In this document: positions 1 through 7,984 of the stretch, one piece after another | Position numbering within the stretch: position 1 is the first letter of the stretch | How the letters are laid out: each line of letters starts with the position of its first letter | Assembly (NCBI GenBank): GCA_963677185.1 | Contig: OY781889.1 | Span: forward strand, 868,001 to 932,000 | DNA from: G963677185 sp963677185 | GTDB lineage: Bacteria > Bacillota > Syntrophomonadia > Syntrophomonadales > Syntrophomonadaceae | Length of the DNA stretch: 64,000 bases | Direction of reading: 5' to 3' | The notes under the pieces: generated by a model | Database searches by the model: none | Seen by the model: only the letters and a program-made list of their open reading frames with translations | What the model was told of the DNA's origin: nothing | Program-made: the position numbers and the translations under genes

Positions 1-1344
1 GCCCTTAAAGATTATCAGCTACCGGCCCCTCCCGAAGCCGAAACCCTCCCGGACCTGATTAAAAAGGCTCTGATCGTACTGGAACTGGCCCCTGATGAAA
101 TAGCCGTACCCGTTCTATTTGCCCCATTCCGCGCGGTCCTGGCCGTTCTCCAGCCTTGCGACAACAGCCTGTTTTTCGAAGGCCAGACCGGCACACAGAA
201 AACCGAGCTCACAGCCCTAGCTCAGTCCTTTTTCGGTGCAGGCTTCCACGGTAAGAACCTGCCCGGCAGCTGGAGCAGTACAGCCAATGCCCTGGAACGT
301 ACATCTTTTCTGACATCTGCCAGCATTTTTGTGGTAGATGATTTTAATCCTACGGGCACACAGATTGATATGAGCCGGTATCACCGGGAGGCTGACCGCT
401 TATTCAGGGCAGCTGGTAACCAGGCAGGGCGAAGCCGCATGAATGCAGACGGCAGCACAAAGAATGCATATTACCCGCGCGGCCTAATCGTCTCCAGCGG
501 GGAAACCATACCAGACGGGCACAGCTTGAGAGCGCGGCTGCTGATTGCGGAGGTTCAACCTGGTGATGTTAATCTGTCGGTGCTGACCACCTGCCAGCAG
601 TATGCCAGTGATGGAGTCTTTGCTTCCCTCCTGTCCGGCTTCATCTCCTGGGTAACCCAGGAACTGGATTCACGGCAGGATTATTACCCCCTGGAGGATG
701 AGTTTAAGGCCTTTGCCCAAATTGAACGAGACCGCTTGAGACAGGGACCGGAAACTATCGCCCATGACCGAACCCCTGATATTATCGGGCAATGGCTGGC
801 CACCGAGAACATGTTCCGCAGATTCGCCACCTGGGCAAGGCTCGATCCGGACACCTTGGGTACTGTGAATGACCGGGCAAGAGCGGCCTTTATCAACCTG
901 GGGAAGATGCAGGCGCAGCACCAGAAGGACGCAGACCCCACCAGCCGCTTTCTGGAACTGTTAAGGGCTTGTTTGTCGGGAGGCTATGCACATATTAATG
1001 CCATCGACGGCAAAGCCCCCATGCAGGCGGCTCTGTGGGGCTGGAGCACCTGCACTGATTTCGGCGCAGAACGTGCGTATCAGTGGCAAGGGGCGCTGAT
1101 CGGCTGGATTGATGGTCAAAACCTGTATTTGAAACCTGATGAGACTTACAAGGTTATTGCCGAATATAACTCCTCACAACGTAGCGCAGCCTTACCTGGC
1201 GAAAAAACCTTGTGGAAGAGGTTAAAGGACAAAGGAATTATATGCAATGCAGACCAGGGGAAGAGCACCAGAAAGATATTATTGCCAGATGGCAAGAGAA
1301 TCCGTGTAATAAATCTCTTAGCCCCTTATGTATATACAGAATAG
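1..1344 (+). CDS. Primase/helicase-like ATPase of a mobile element, 5' end missing
   Basis: The frame is open from the first base, so the gene starts outside the window; 447 codons are visible. A P-loop-like motif EGQTGTQKTE lies near residue 70 and a Walker B-like strand SIFVVDD near residue 108. This pairing resembles the DUF927-type helicase/ATPase domains found with replication primases of phages and integrative elements. Family knowledge suggests DNA unwinding at the element's own origin; that role is inferred. The first A/G position of the P-loop is followed by GTQKT rather than the usual GxGKT, so the ATPase could be divergent. The G-rich inverted repeats directly downstream, a regulator pair and an integrase fit a replication module of an integrated element. 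Confidence 0.6.
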   Translation, partial: ALKDYQLPAPPEAETLPDLIKKALIVLELAPDEIAVPVLFAPFRAVLAVLQPCDNSLFFEGQTGTQKTELTALAQSFFGAGFHGKNLPGSWSSTANALERTSFLTSASIFVVDDFNPTGTQIDMSRYHREADRLFRAAGNQAGRSRMNADGSTKNAYYPRGLIVSSGETIPDGHSLRARLLIAEVQPGDVNLSVLTTCQQYASDGVFASLLSGFISWVTQELDSRQDYYPLEDEFKAFAQIERDRLRQGPETIAHDRTPDIIGQWLATENMFRRFATWARLDPDTLGTVNDRARAAFINLGKMQAQHQKDADPTSRFLELLRACLSGGYAHINAIDGKAPMQAALWGWSTCTDFGAERAYQWQGALIGWIDGQNLYLKPDETYKVIAEYNSSQRSAALPGEKTLWKRLKDKGIICNADQGKSTRKILLPDGKRIRVINLLAPYVYTE

Positions 1345-1610
1345 GGGCAATAGGGGCAATGGGGGCAGCGCTTTTAAGATCTCCCATTTGGCCGACGTTT
1401 GCAGCGTTCTAATGTGCCCCCATTCTATTTTTGCACTGAAAAACAGGGGCCAGAATGGGGGCACCGGAGAAAGAGTAATAAGTTCTGCCCCCATTCTGGC
1501 CCCCATATTTGACCTGGAAAATAAAATGGGGGCACAAACCAGGTAGCTAAATGCCGGTACAATGGGGCTTCTTTACACTCATGGTCCTATTGCCCCTATT
1601 GCCCCCATTA
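1343..1610. repeat. Cluster of G-rich inverted repeats
   Basis: The 320-base gap after the ATPase gene carries repeated GGGGCAATA and GGGGGCA units on both strands. The tract at 1343-1368 has an inverted copy at 1586-1610. A perfect 18-bp inverted repeat, 1446-1463 against 1486-1503, forms a hairpin with a 22-base loop. A further 13-bp arm at 1414-1426 can pair with 1452-1464, so alternative folds exist. Runs of four and five G could also form quadruplexes. Position beside a replication-type ATPase suggests an iteron-like or replication-control region, but the sequence does not prove this. Confidence 0.6.
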
Positions 1611-1664
1611 CTGGAGCATATATACCCTATATATTTTTAACACACAGAATGGAGTGAAAAAGTA

Positions 1665-2075
1665 ATGACCGATCTATATTACACTACTGACCCATGGGGT
1701 TCGCAATTTCTTGACGCATTAGCCATGAGCAAGCCTCATTATAGCTGTTTATGGTATGTAGATACCGCCCAGGAAATGGACGCTGTAATCAAAAAGCTTA
1801 TTGCCGGTCTGCCGCCTGGCCAGATTGTGGCAAGCCTCCCCAAAAACATAGCAGGAAGGAGCCAGGTGCTAGGCGCTGTCCGTTCCGGCGCAATACGGCA
1901 TTTAGTAATAAACAAGCTACCGCCTGAAAAGCTGGATTTATCCTGCATATCTGAAGTATGGTTCATCACCAACACCAGGAAAAGTAAAAAGCTGGGACGC
2001 AAAATACAAAGACTGTGCGAAAGCATCAATCCAGTTGGCCCGATCCCCATTCGAGTTTTTTCCAGGCGTTCATAA
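1665..2075 (+). CDS. Hypothetical protein of the mobile region
   Basis: A 136-residue protein starting at an ATG that follows a GGAGTG ribosome binding site. I do not recognise a family. It begins MTDLYYTTDPWG, contains alternating hydrophobic and helical stretches, and ends in a basic segment (RKSKKLGRKIQR, then a RVFSRRS tail), which could bind nucleic acid. There is no signal peptide or membrane segment. It sits between the G-rich repeats and a ParB-like relic, and is probably part of the same element. Confidence 0.5.
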   Translation: MTDLYYTTDPWGSQFLDALAMSKPHYSCLWYVDTAQEMDAVIKKLIAGLPPGQIVASLPKNIAGRSQVLGAVRSGAIRHLVINKLPPEKLDLSCISEVWFITNTRKSKKLGRKIQRLCESINPVGPIPIRVFSRRS

Positions 2076-2092
2076 ATCGCACCGCTGCGAAT

Positions 2093-2275
2093 TTTGATAC
2101 GCAACCTCGGTTCACCGGTGAACCGAATTTAATTAAAACCAAAGATGAGGTTACCCGAGATATAGCCGCCAAAGTTGTGGGCATGAACCGCGAAACCTAT
2201 CGCTAGGCCAAAGCAGTCGTAAATAGCGGCAGTGAAAAATTGATCCGGCAAATGGATAATCGATCTTTGACAACT
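2093..2275 (+). pseudogene. Relic of a ParB-like DNA-binding protein
   Basis: Read in one frame, this stretch encodes KTKDEVTRDIAAKVVGMN, then RETYR, a TAG stop at 2204-2206, and on the far side AKAVVNSGSEKLIRQMD. The joined text resembles the helix-turn-helix core of ParB/Spo0J-like phage and plasmid proteins (a TR-E-VA--VG-----Y--AK-V-----E pattern). A full protein would be over 200 residues; only about 60 codons survive and an in-frame stop breaks them. I read it as a decayed fragment. The upstream part of the frame overlaps the end of the 1665-2075 gene and shows no ParB N-terminal box. Confidence 0.5.
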
Positions 2276-2464
2276 GAATACCCCCGTTTGAAAGTGCGGT
2301 TTTTCGCGTGATACCCGCCGCCCGTTCTTTGCTTCCGGCCTGGGGGGATTTAACGCCCCCTGGTGATGCAGAGCAAGGCCCATTAAAAGAGCAGAATGCC
2401 GGAATTTTATCCGGGCAGATGCACTATGGCATCAAACGATAAAAGAAACTTGGAGATGATATTA

Positions 2465-3061
2465 ATGAACCTGATTCACATTACAATGGAGCACTTTAAG
2501 AATTCTATTCTTTCGGAGGGCTTAACATGGCGCCACAGAGAACGATGCCATTCGTGGCAGATTAAGGACGTTCTGGATCGGTATCGAATAATCAAACCGG
2601 TTGGACATCCTGCAAATGATATTAATTTGAACGAGAGCATCTATTTTATGTTTGAGGATCAATTAGTCACTGCTGGCCCTGCATATTCTAGAACTCGATC
2701 TTTTTGGGGCAAGACTATCGCATTCAGGGTTAGGGCTTGTGACTTGGACGAGAAAAGAATGTATGTCGCATCAAACGTATTGGCCACAGAAATGGAAATT
2801 CAAGTAAGAGATAAAGCCTCTGAAGATCAATTAAAAAGGATAGCTGCGCATTACTGGAACAATATCTTCAGATATAACGATTTTATAAGCAATCGCCAAT
2901 ATATTGAAACGGTTTTCAAACACTATATGAATCGCCCGTTTGGTCCAGAAGTGCAGTATATCGGAGAGGTAGAACCGAATCTATTAGCTTTAATGCCACC
3001 GCTCGAGTTCAACACCTCGCCCATATACGGGAATACCCAGTCAGATGTAGAAGGACGTTAA
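2465..3061 (+). CDS. Hypothetical protein of the mobile region
   Basis: A 198-residue soluble protein of unknown family. The frame is open further upstream, but the ATG at 2465 has a good GGAG site nine bases ahead, so I chose it over 2396 or 2426. The protein is rich in aromatic and charged residues (for example RYNDFISNRQYIETVF) and has no membrane segment. The last 10 codons contain a 22-base sequence that recurs at 3680-3701, so the 3' end of the gene may have been made or altered by a recombination event. Confidence 0.5.
   Translation: MNLIHITMEHFKNSILSEGLTWRHRERCHSWQIKDVLDRYRIIKPVGHPANDINLNESIYFMFEDQLVTAGPAYSRTRSFWGKTIAFRVRACDLDEKRMYVASNVLATEMEIQVRDKASEDQLKRIAAHYWNNIFRYNDFISNRQYIETVFKHYMNRPFGPEVQYIGEVEPNLLALMPPLEFNTSPIYGNTQSDVEGR
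3032..3053. repeat. 22-bp direct repeat, copy 1
   Basis: The sequence AATACCCAGTCAGATGTAGA plus AG is found here, inside the end of the preceding gene, and again without mismatch at 3680-3701 in the same orientation. The copies are 648 bp apart and bracket a stretch with a stem-loop and one small membrane-protein gene. This could be the scar of an insertion, a small cassette boundary or a local duplication. Confidence 0.7.
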
Positions 3062-3385
3062 TTGGAAGCATAAACCCTGCGCTCTTTCGATTCACACCCT
3101 GGCTGACCACGGCTTATTAAATACTGCCTCCTCTGCGGAATCCGCGTGTAGTTGGCAGGAGGCATGAGAATAACGGTAGCCATCAGACGTCCAGCTCTTT
3201 AATAAGACACATAGACAGGTATTAAACCACTCGGATGCTCGTTAAGGGGCCTTGGATCGCAATAGAATGGGAGTTTTTACTCAACTTGAATCTCTCTGAT
3301 TATTGGATGACCTGCTTTCAAAGCATACCCCTTTAACACCAGGTGGCCCCCTTCCTGACCGTCTCGAAAGACTCCAAATATCGCT
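3062..3385. other. Gene-poor stretch with a stem-loop
   Basis: No convincing gene is visible in these 324 bases; short frames lack ribosome binding sites. One clear structure is a stem-loop at 3125-3164, with 8-bp arms TGCCTCCT and AGGAGGCA around a smaller GCGGA/TCCGC hairpin. It is not followed by a T-run, so it is not a standard terminator for the gene ending at 3061. Confidence 0.5.
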
Positions 3386-3637
3386 TTATTCCTTGCGCGA
3401 AATATCTCTCGCGGTTTTGTTTTGTTCGTATAATTCAATGACAAATTTTTCATGTAAATTGGACAATTTTAAGGAAATTATAAAAGTAACTAAATAGACC
3501 GAAAATAGCGCCACTGTTGGTATGTTTTGCCAGAATTTTAACACCATAGAAGTAACGCCAAATGGGACAAATACGACCGTATTTAATACCATAATGCCGA
3601 TTATAAGATTCCCTTTCCAATTCAGCTCTTCGAGCAT
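3386..3637 (-). CDS. Small two-helix membrane protein, unknown
   Basis: An 83-residue protein with two strongly hydrophobic helices (about residues 10-30, GIMVLNTVVFVPFGV, and 40-60, VALFSVYLVTFIISL) and a charged C-terminal tail. The ATG at 3637 has an AAAGGAGG site nine bases upstream, better than the TTG three codons earlier. No family is recognised. It lies between the two copies of the 22-bp direct repeat and is AT-rich compared with the neighbouring core genes, consistent with a cargo gene of the mobile region. Confidence 0.55.
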   Translation of the reverse strand: MLEELNWKGNLIIGIMVLNTVVFVPFGVTSMVLKFWQNIPTVALFSVYLVTFIISLKLSNLHEKFVIELYEQNKTARDISRKE

Positions 3638-3679
3638 TTCTAACAACCTCCTTTAAGGCTCCATGGATCACAATCCGGT

Positions 3680-3701
3680 AATACCCAGTCAGATGTAGAA
3701 G
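3680..3701. repeat. 22-bp direct repeat, copy 2
   Basis: Perfect second copy of the 22-bp sequence at 3032-3053, here in the non-coding gap between the small membrane protein gene and the excisionase-like gene. Confidence 0.7.
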
Positions 3702-3784
3702 ACCGGTTATTATAATGTTTTGCTCATATCCCCCGACGGCTCCAGGGATTGTTTATCAACCGGGGAATCTTTATTGCTCGGTGG

Positions 3785-4000
3785 TCAAATAGTTGTCATC
3801 CACCTGGCTAGGCTGACAATGGGTATATAATATTTGCCCTGGCTGTTTATTCTTTTAGCCGGAAAGGTTTTATCGGCCAACAGGGTCTGCCGGTGACAGC
3901 CCATCATCTTGCAGACGTCAGGAAGGGTCAAAACCTCTTTGCCAGGAAAGAGTTCCGCTAGGCGTTCTAATTGCTCTCTGTAGCCGTCAGGTTCGCGCAT
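3785..4000 (-). CDS. Excisionase-like helix-turn-helix protein
   Basis: A 71-residue DNA-binding protein. The segment VLTLPDVCKMMGCHRQTLL (about residues 22-41) has the MerR/excisionase-type helix-turn-helix pattern and is followed by a wing-like KYYIPIVSLARWM. Proteins of this size and fold next to a tyrosine integrase usually act as recombination directionality factors or local repressors. The ATG follows a GGGAG site at eight bases. Its start overlaps the end of the XRE regulator gene by 34 bases, so the two are translated from one minus-strand message. Confidence 0.6.
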   Translation of the reverse strand: MREPDGYREQLERLAELFPGKEVLTLPDVCKMMGCHRQTLLADKTFPAKRINSQGKYYIPIVSLARWMTTI

Positions 4001-4230
4001 GGTAATTTCTCCCGTTCTGTTCCCCCGTCTGGAACGTACTCAAGCAGGAGTCCAGGGGTTACGTTGTATTCTTTGCAAAGGGCATCAATGGTGTTTCGGT
4101 CGATCTTGTTGAAATTATCATTGAATAGGCTTTTTACTGTTGCTCGATTAAGCCCCGTTCTTCGCGCAAGGTCAGATAGATTCCGCTCCTTATTTGCGGC
4201 CATTATATCGGCCAATTTGCATATTATCAT
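3967..4230 (-). CDS. XRE/Cro-type transcriptional regulator
   Basis: An 87-residue protein carrying a Cro/CI-type helix-turn-helix: LSDLARRTGLNRATVKSLF, then DRNTIDALCKEYNVTPGLLLEYVPD, typical of small HTH_26-like repressors. I chose the ATG at 4230 because a GAGGG site lies just ahead; the ATG at 4248 would place that site inside the gene. It is transcribed away from a promoter region with inverted repeats and most likely controls that region, balancing maintenance and excision genes as a phage-like repressor would. Confidence 0.7.
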   Translation of the reverse strand: MIICKLADIMAANKERNLSDLARRTGLNRATVKSLFNDNFNKIDRNTIDALCKEYNVTPGLLLEYVPDGGTEREKLPCANLTATESN

Positions 4231-4249
4231 ATTACACCCTCTATTCATA

Positions 4250-4395
4250 ATTGATATAGTAGCATTTTATTATTTATAATGCCATTTTGTAAATACGATT
4301 ATCATTATGCTGTTGACACTAACGCCGCCCAGCGTTATGATATTCAAAATAACATAATGCTATTTTAATTATCATTTCGACTGGAGGTTAAAACT
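4250..4395. promoter_or_regulatory. Divergent control region with strong plus-strand promoter
   Basis: A near-consensus promoter reads rightward: TTGACA at 4313-4318 and TATGAT at 4336-4341, exactly 17 bases apart. The spacer holds the inverted repeat AACGC-N6-GCGTT (4321-4336), well placed for a repressor. AT-rich motifs resembling each other (AGCATTTTATTATTTATAATGC at 4261-4282, and AACATAATGCTATTTT downstream of the -10) are further operator candidates for the XRE regulator encoded leftward. Confidence 0.65.
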
Positions 4396-4731
4396 TTGGA
4401 AAACGCGCAGGATTTAAAACAAACACTATTTAATCGTACTTGTGCCATAGAACAGGCATTTATAGATCTTAATAAGGCTGTCACAATCCTCGAGTATTGG
4501 ACAAATGCATACAATTATCATGAAAAGCCCGACCCCAGAGCAGCTATTGCCTACGGAAGCGGAGTAGCCAAGGAACCTCATTACGGCCAATCGGCGCAAT
4601 GGTTTTACGAGTATGAAACCATTGTCCGGTACATCGATATCGCGCATGATTATGTCCACAGCGCAAAAGCAGAATTAGCTCGGGCTTTAGAGGATAGAAG
4701 CAAGCATATCCAGGCCAACATCATGGATTAA
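4396..4731 (+). CDS. Hypothetical protein under the divergent promoter
   Basis: A 111-residue, mostly helical, soluble protein of unknown family. It starts at TTG, supported by a GGAGG site eight bases upstream. Residues 1-35 (NRTCAIEQAFIDLNKAVTILEYW) and 75-105 (IVRYIDIAHDYVHSAKAELARALEDR) look like amphipathic helices, so a helical hairpin or coiled-coil fold is likely. It is the first gene behind the TTGACA/TATGAT promoter and lies just before the integrase, with which it is probably co-transcribed. Confidence 0.55.
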   Translation: MENAQDLKQTLFNRTCAIEQAFIDLNKAVTILEYWTNAYNYHEKPDPRAAIAYGSGVAKEPHYGQSAQWFYEYETIVRYIDIAHDYVHSAKAELARALEDRSKHIQANIMD

Positions 4732-4819
4732 GGTGTGCCGCTCAGGATTGCAGAATCCATCTGGATATAAGAACCACCGGTTAACCCCCATGGACTGGGG
4801 ACAGAAGGAGGATAATCAC

Positions 4820-6013
4820 ATGGCTAAAGATAAGGACGGCGCCAAAAAATACAGAGCCCACGGCGATGGAGGGCTTACACCCCGCAAGGATAAGGAAGGA
4901 AACATTATATCCTGGCAGGGATTCTGTTATTACATTGACCAGGCAACCGGAGAGAAAAAGCGTCATTATGAAACAGGAAAAGGCCAGAAGGAAACCGCCA
5001 AAAAGATAAGAGACTGGCAAGACGGAGTGAAAGACGGCAAGATCATTCCCGGAAGCGTCCTGACTGTTGGAGAATGGCTGGATCAGTGGCTAGAAGCTTA
5101 TGTCAAAACTAATACCCGTCAGATTACCCATACAGGCTACCAGGGTATAGTAAAAAGTCATTTGAAGCCTGAACTGGGAGGAATCCGTTTAACCGAACTG
5201 CAGCCTGCCAGAGTGCAGAAGATGCTCAACGATAAACGCGAGCACGGGAGAATCAAGGACGGCGGTCCGCTGGGAGCACGGCAGGTAATTTATATCTATA
5301 CCATTCTTCATAAAGCTTTGGATCAGGCGCTTAAGAATGGGCTGGTCGGGCGGAATGTCTGTGAGGCGGTTACCAAACCCAAGATGCACCGGCATGAGTT
5401 CAAACCCTGGACGATAGAGGAAACCAATACTTTTCTAAAAGCCGCACGGGAAAGCCGCCTATTTCCTCTCTATCTCACTGTATGGGGCACCGGATTAAGG
5501 CGTAGTGAGATTCTGGGACTCCAGTGGCAGGACGTGGATTTCAAGAATGGCACTCTATTTGTACGCCGCTCCCTGGTTCCCGTCAAGGGCGGGCTGGCGT
5601 TCAATGAAACCAAAACAAGCGGATCACGCCGGATCATTCCCCTCCCGGCTGCTGTCATCAAAGAATTGAAAGCATGGGACGTGAAACAGAAGGCCGAAAA
5701 GCTGGCTTTCCCCGGTGAGTATAACCCCCTGAACATGGTCTTTTGCAATGAGTTCGGTAGACCCACCAGGCCGGAAGCCCTTGACCGTGATTTCAAAATG
5801 CGCATTCAAACTGCTGGGCTCCCGGTTATCCGCTTCCATGACCTCAGGCATGGCCATGCCACTATGCTGCTTGAAATGGGCGAGGACCTGAAGACGATCA
5901 GTGAGCGTCTGGGGCATAGTACCATCACGATTACGGCGGACACATACACCCATGTAAGGGAAAAGACCCAGCGGGAGGCATCTTTTAAGCTTGATAGATC
6001 ACTGGAAATCTAG
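4820..6013 (+). CDS. int: Tyrosine recombinase (phage/ICE integrase)
   Basis: A 397-residue integrase. An AP2-like arm-binding N-terminus (residues 10-60) is followed by a SAM-like core-binding domain (VGEWLDQWLEAYVKTNTRQI) and the catalytic domain. All catalytic residues are visible: Arg in GTGLRRSEILGLQW, Lys in ETKTSGSRR, HxxR in HDLRHGHATM, His in LGHSTITIT and the Tyr nucleophile in ADTYTHV. The ATG at 4820 with AAGGAGG eight bases upstream is preferred over an earlier in-frame start at 4733. It should catalyse integration and excision of the surrounding element, with the excisionase-like protein as a possible partner. Confidence 0.9.
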   Translation: MAKDKDGAKKYRAHGDGGLTPRKDKEGNIISWQGFCYYIDQATGEKKRHYETGKGQKETAKKIRDWQDGVKDGKIIPGSVLTVGEWLDQWLEAYVKTNTRQITHTGYQGIVKSHLKPELGGIRLTELQPARVQKMLNDKREHGRIKDGGPLGARQVIYIYTILHKALDQALKNGLVGRNVCEAVTKPKMHRHEFKPWTIEETNTFLKAARESRLFPLYLTVWGTGLRRSEILGLQWQDVDFKNGTLFVRRSLVPVKGGLAFNETKTSGSRRIIPLPAAVIKELKAWDVKQKAEKLAFPGEYNPLNMVFCNEFGRPTRPEALDRDFKMRIQTAGLPVIRFHDLRHGHATMLLEMGEDLKTISERLGHSTITITADTYTHVREKTQREASFKLDRSLEI

Positions 6014-6086
6014 CCAGTTCCGTAAAATTAGGCAAAAGAACGATAATTCCATCACCGATCTTTCTTCAAACCAGAACATTAAATAA

Positions 6087-6830
6087 TCAAGGAACGTTTC
6101 GCATTTTGTTTTCAACCCAAGCAATAAAAATCCGGGTCATAAGATTTTTACCCTCTTCAAGGGAAATTTGTCTATTCATATTGGGCTGCCCCGGCATAAG
6201 AGCGTGACGGGCAGCCTCGCCGGACAATTCGGGATGATTGCTGCTGGCTTTAAAGCTGTCCAACTCATTCTTTGTACAGTAATTGCGTAAAATCATTTCC
6301 TTCTCACCACCGCAATCATCCCGAATTATCTCAAAGACTTTGTACAAAGATAGAAATGTATGATCATCCGTGCATAAATAGCTATTTGCGCGGTACACTT
6401 CAGGGTAAATCTCGTACGCCATGAAAATAACGTTAACGGGGCTAATAGGGGAAGGAATAATATTATCATTACTATCAAGATGACTCAATCTTGCTCTGCC
6501 AAATTTGATAATTGAACGAACGGTATCTACAAATATTGTTTGATTTTTCTTGCCCTGTTCATCCATCACAAGCACGGCTCCAACCGAAATATTTGGCAAC
6601 GATGTATGCACCGTTTGATATGCCTGCTTGTACTTTTGCACAAAGCCTTTTACGTATAACATTGCGTTTCTTTCAGACCCTGCGTGATTAATGCCGGTAC
6701 ATGATACAAATATGTGCCCATTATCATTCAATACTTCGGCATTTTGGTTGATAGCGTGGATAAACTCGTCTATATCATTAGGATCCCCTCTTAATTCAAC
6801 ATATCTAATATTTGGCCTGAAGAATGACAT
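6087..6830 (-). CDS. Hypothetical protein between integrase and tRNA-Ser
   Basis: A 247-residue protein of unknown function. The open frame runs on into the tRNA-Ser gene, but the ATG at 6830 has a GGGAGGAG site and begins a plausible protein (MSFFRPNIRYVELRGD). The C-terminal part contains NHPELSGEAARHALMPGQPN followed by a helical EEGKNLMTRIFIAWVENK, an arrangement I associate with uncharacterised proteins near mobile elements. It lies between the integrase and the tRNA, so it may be element cargo next to the attachment site. Confidence 0.6.
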   Translation of the reverse strand: MSFFRPNIRYVELRGDPNDIDEFIHAINQNAEVLNDNGHIFVSCTGINHAGSERNAMLYVKGFVQKYKQAYQTVHTSLPNISVGAVLVMDEQGKKNQTIFVDTVRSIIKFGRARLSHLDSNDNIIPSPISPVNVIFMAYEIYPEVYRANSYLCTDDHTFLSLYKVFEIIRDDCGGEKEMILRNYCTKNELDSFKASSNHPELSGEAARHALMPGQPNMNRQISLEEGKNLMTRIFIAWVENKMRNVP

Positions 6831-6930
6831 TTTTGTGACTCCTCCCAGTGTTTCATAATTAATAAATGGTTGCAGAAAGGTTGCAGTTCCTACCAGGTTC
6901 TCATACATTATATAGCCATCAGGAATAATA

Positions 6931-6958
6931 CAAAGCCGCCCAATTAACGGCGGCTTGG
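6931..6958 (-). terminator. Terminator of the serine/tRNA block
   Basis: Arms AAGCCGCC (6933-6940) and GGCGGCTT (6949-6956) form an 8-bp GC-rich stem with an 8-base loop. It lies just beyond the 3' end of tRNA-Ser(CGA) and would end minus-strand transcription of the tRNA/tadA block. Confidence 0.6.
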
Positions 6959-6967
6959 TGTTTTCAA

Positions 6968-7059
6968 TGGCGGAGAGAGTGGGATTCGAACCCACGGGAC
7001 GGTCACCCGCCCACACGATTTCGAGTCGTGCGCTTTCAGCCGAGCTCAGCCATCTCTCC
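6968..7059 (-). tRNA. tRNA-Ser (anticodon CGA)
   Basis: The minus strand folds as a class II tRNA: acceptor GGAGAGA with TCTCTCC, anticodon loop CTCGAAA giving CGA, a long variable arm, TTCGAAT in the T loop and an encoded CCA. It reads UCG codons. Its 3' half is a common integration target, and the accessory region lies on its 3' side. Confidence 0.95.
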
Positions 7060-7109
7060 ATTTATCAATATTTAGCTATATGTATGATTAGATGCCTGCG
7101 TCCCGCGCT

Positions 7110-7568
7110 TCAATCCTTTCGTTTTTCCCGGAAAAAGCGCTGCAGCAGCTCGCTGCTTTCATCATCAAGTATACCATATTCTACCTGGAGCTGGTGATTA
7201 AGGCCGGGATAGCGGACCATGTCAATAACCGAACCGGCACAGCCGGCTTTGGGATCCCGGCTGGCATATACCAGGCGGTCGATGCGGCTGTTTAACATAG
7301 CACCTGCACACATCGGACAGGGTTCCAGGGTGCAGTACAATGTGGCGCCACTTAAGCGCCAGCTGCCCAGGTAACGGGCCGCCCTCTGCAACGCCAGCAG
7401 CTCGGCATGAGCCGTGGCATCCTGCCGCATTTCCTTCTCGTTGTACGCCCAGGCGATGACTTCCTCATCTTTCACTACCAGGGCGCCCACCGGAATCTCT
7501 CCTAATTGATAAGCCCTGTGAGCCAGGCACAGGGCTAAACGCATATACAGCTTGTGATCCATATTCAT
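7110..7568 (-). CDS. tadA: tRNA-specific adenosine deaminase TadA
   Basis: A 152-residue zinc deaminase, the usual length. The catalytic HAE motif (TAHAELLAL) and the zinc ligands PCPMCAGA are intact. TadA converts A34 to inosine in tRNA-Arg(ACG), letting it read CGU, CGC and CGA codons. That substrate tRNA is encoded only about 125 bases away at 7692-7768, on the same strand. The start at 7568 has a weak ribosome binding site; an ATG two codons later is also possible. Confidence 0.95.
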   Translation of the reverse strand: MNMDHKLYMRLALCLAHRAYQLGEIPVGALVVKDEEVIAWAYNEKEMRQDATAHAELLALQRAARYLGSWRLSGATLYCTLEPCPMCAGAMLNSRIDRLVYASRDPKAGCAGSVIDMVRYPGLNHQLQVEYGILDDESSELLQRFFREKRKD

Positions 7569-7590
7569 CTCGCTGTGCTTTTACAAGTTA

Positions 7591-7667
7591 TGGTGCGCCC
7601 GAAGGGACTCGAACCCCTGGCCCACGGTTTAGGAAACCGTTGCTCTATCCTACTGAGCTACGGGCGC
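7591..7667 (-). tRNA. tRNA-Arg (anticodon CCT)
   Basis: Acceptor GCGCCCG pairs with CGGGCGC; the anticodon arm ACGGT-TTCCTAA-ACCGT gives CCT, reading AGG. The CCA end is encoded. It lies between tadA and tRNA-Arg(ACG). Confidence 0.95.
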
Positions 7668-7691
7668 ATGCGCGCTTCCCCGGAATTAAAA

Positions 7692-7768
<77 letters not shown>

Positions 7769-7776
7769 GTGTTTAA

Positions 7777-7869
7777 TGGCGGAGAGAGTGGGATTCGAAC
7801 CCACGAGACAGTTTTATCCGTCTACTCGCTTAGCAGGCGAGCGCCTTCGTCCGGCTCGGCCATCTCTCC
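7777..7869 (-). tRNA. tRNA-Ser (anticodon GCT)
   Basis: A class II tRNA with acceptor GGAGAGA/TCTCTCC, anticodon arm CTCGC-CTGCTAA-GCGAG and an extended variable arm; CCA is encoded. It reads AGC and AGU. Its 3' end is nearly identical to that of tRNA-Ser(CGA). Confidence 0.95.
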
Positions 7870-7984
7870 GTATATTCAGTTTTACCGGGTTCAACCGTCA
7901 AAACGCGGTTGACACAGTGAATTCAAGCAGCTTGCCAGCGCACAGTTCCACGAAATCGCGGCTGCCTGACCGGCTTGTGATTAA

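Noticed and set aside
1343..1610. CRISPR-like array
   Set aside because: The repeats are short, occur in both orientations and have no regular spacer length, so it is not a CRISPR.
6831..7061. N-terminal extension of the 6087-6830 gene into tRNA-Ser
   Set aside because: The added codons are the antisense of nothing useful: they run through the tRNA-Ser(CGA) gene and its terminator and lack a ribosome binding site, whereas the ATG at 6830 has one.
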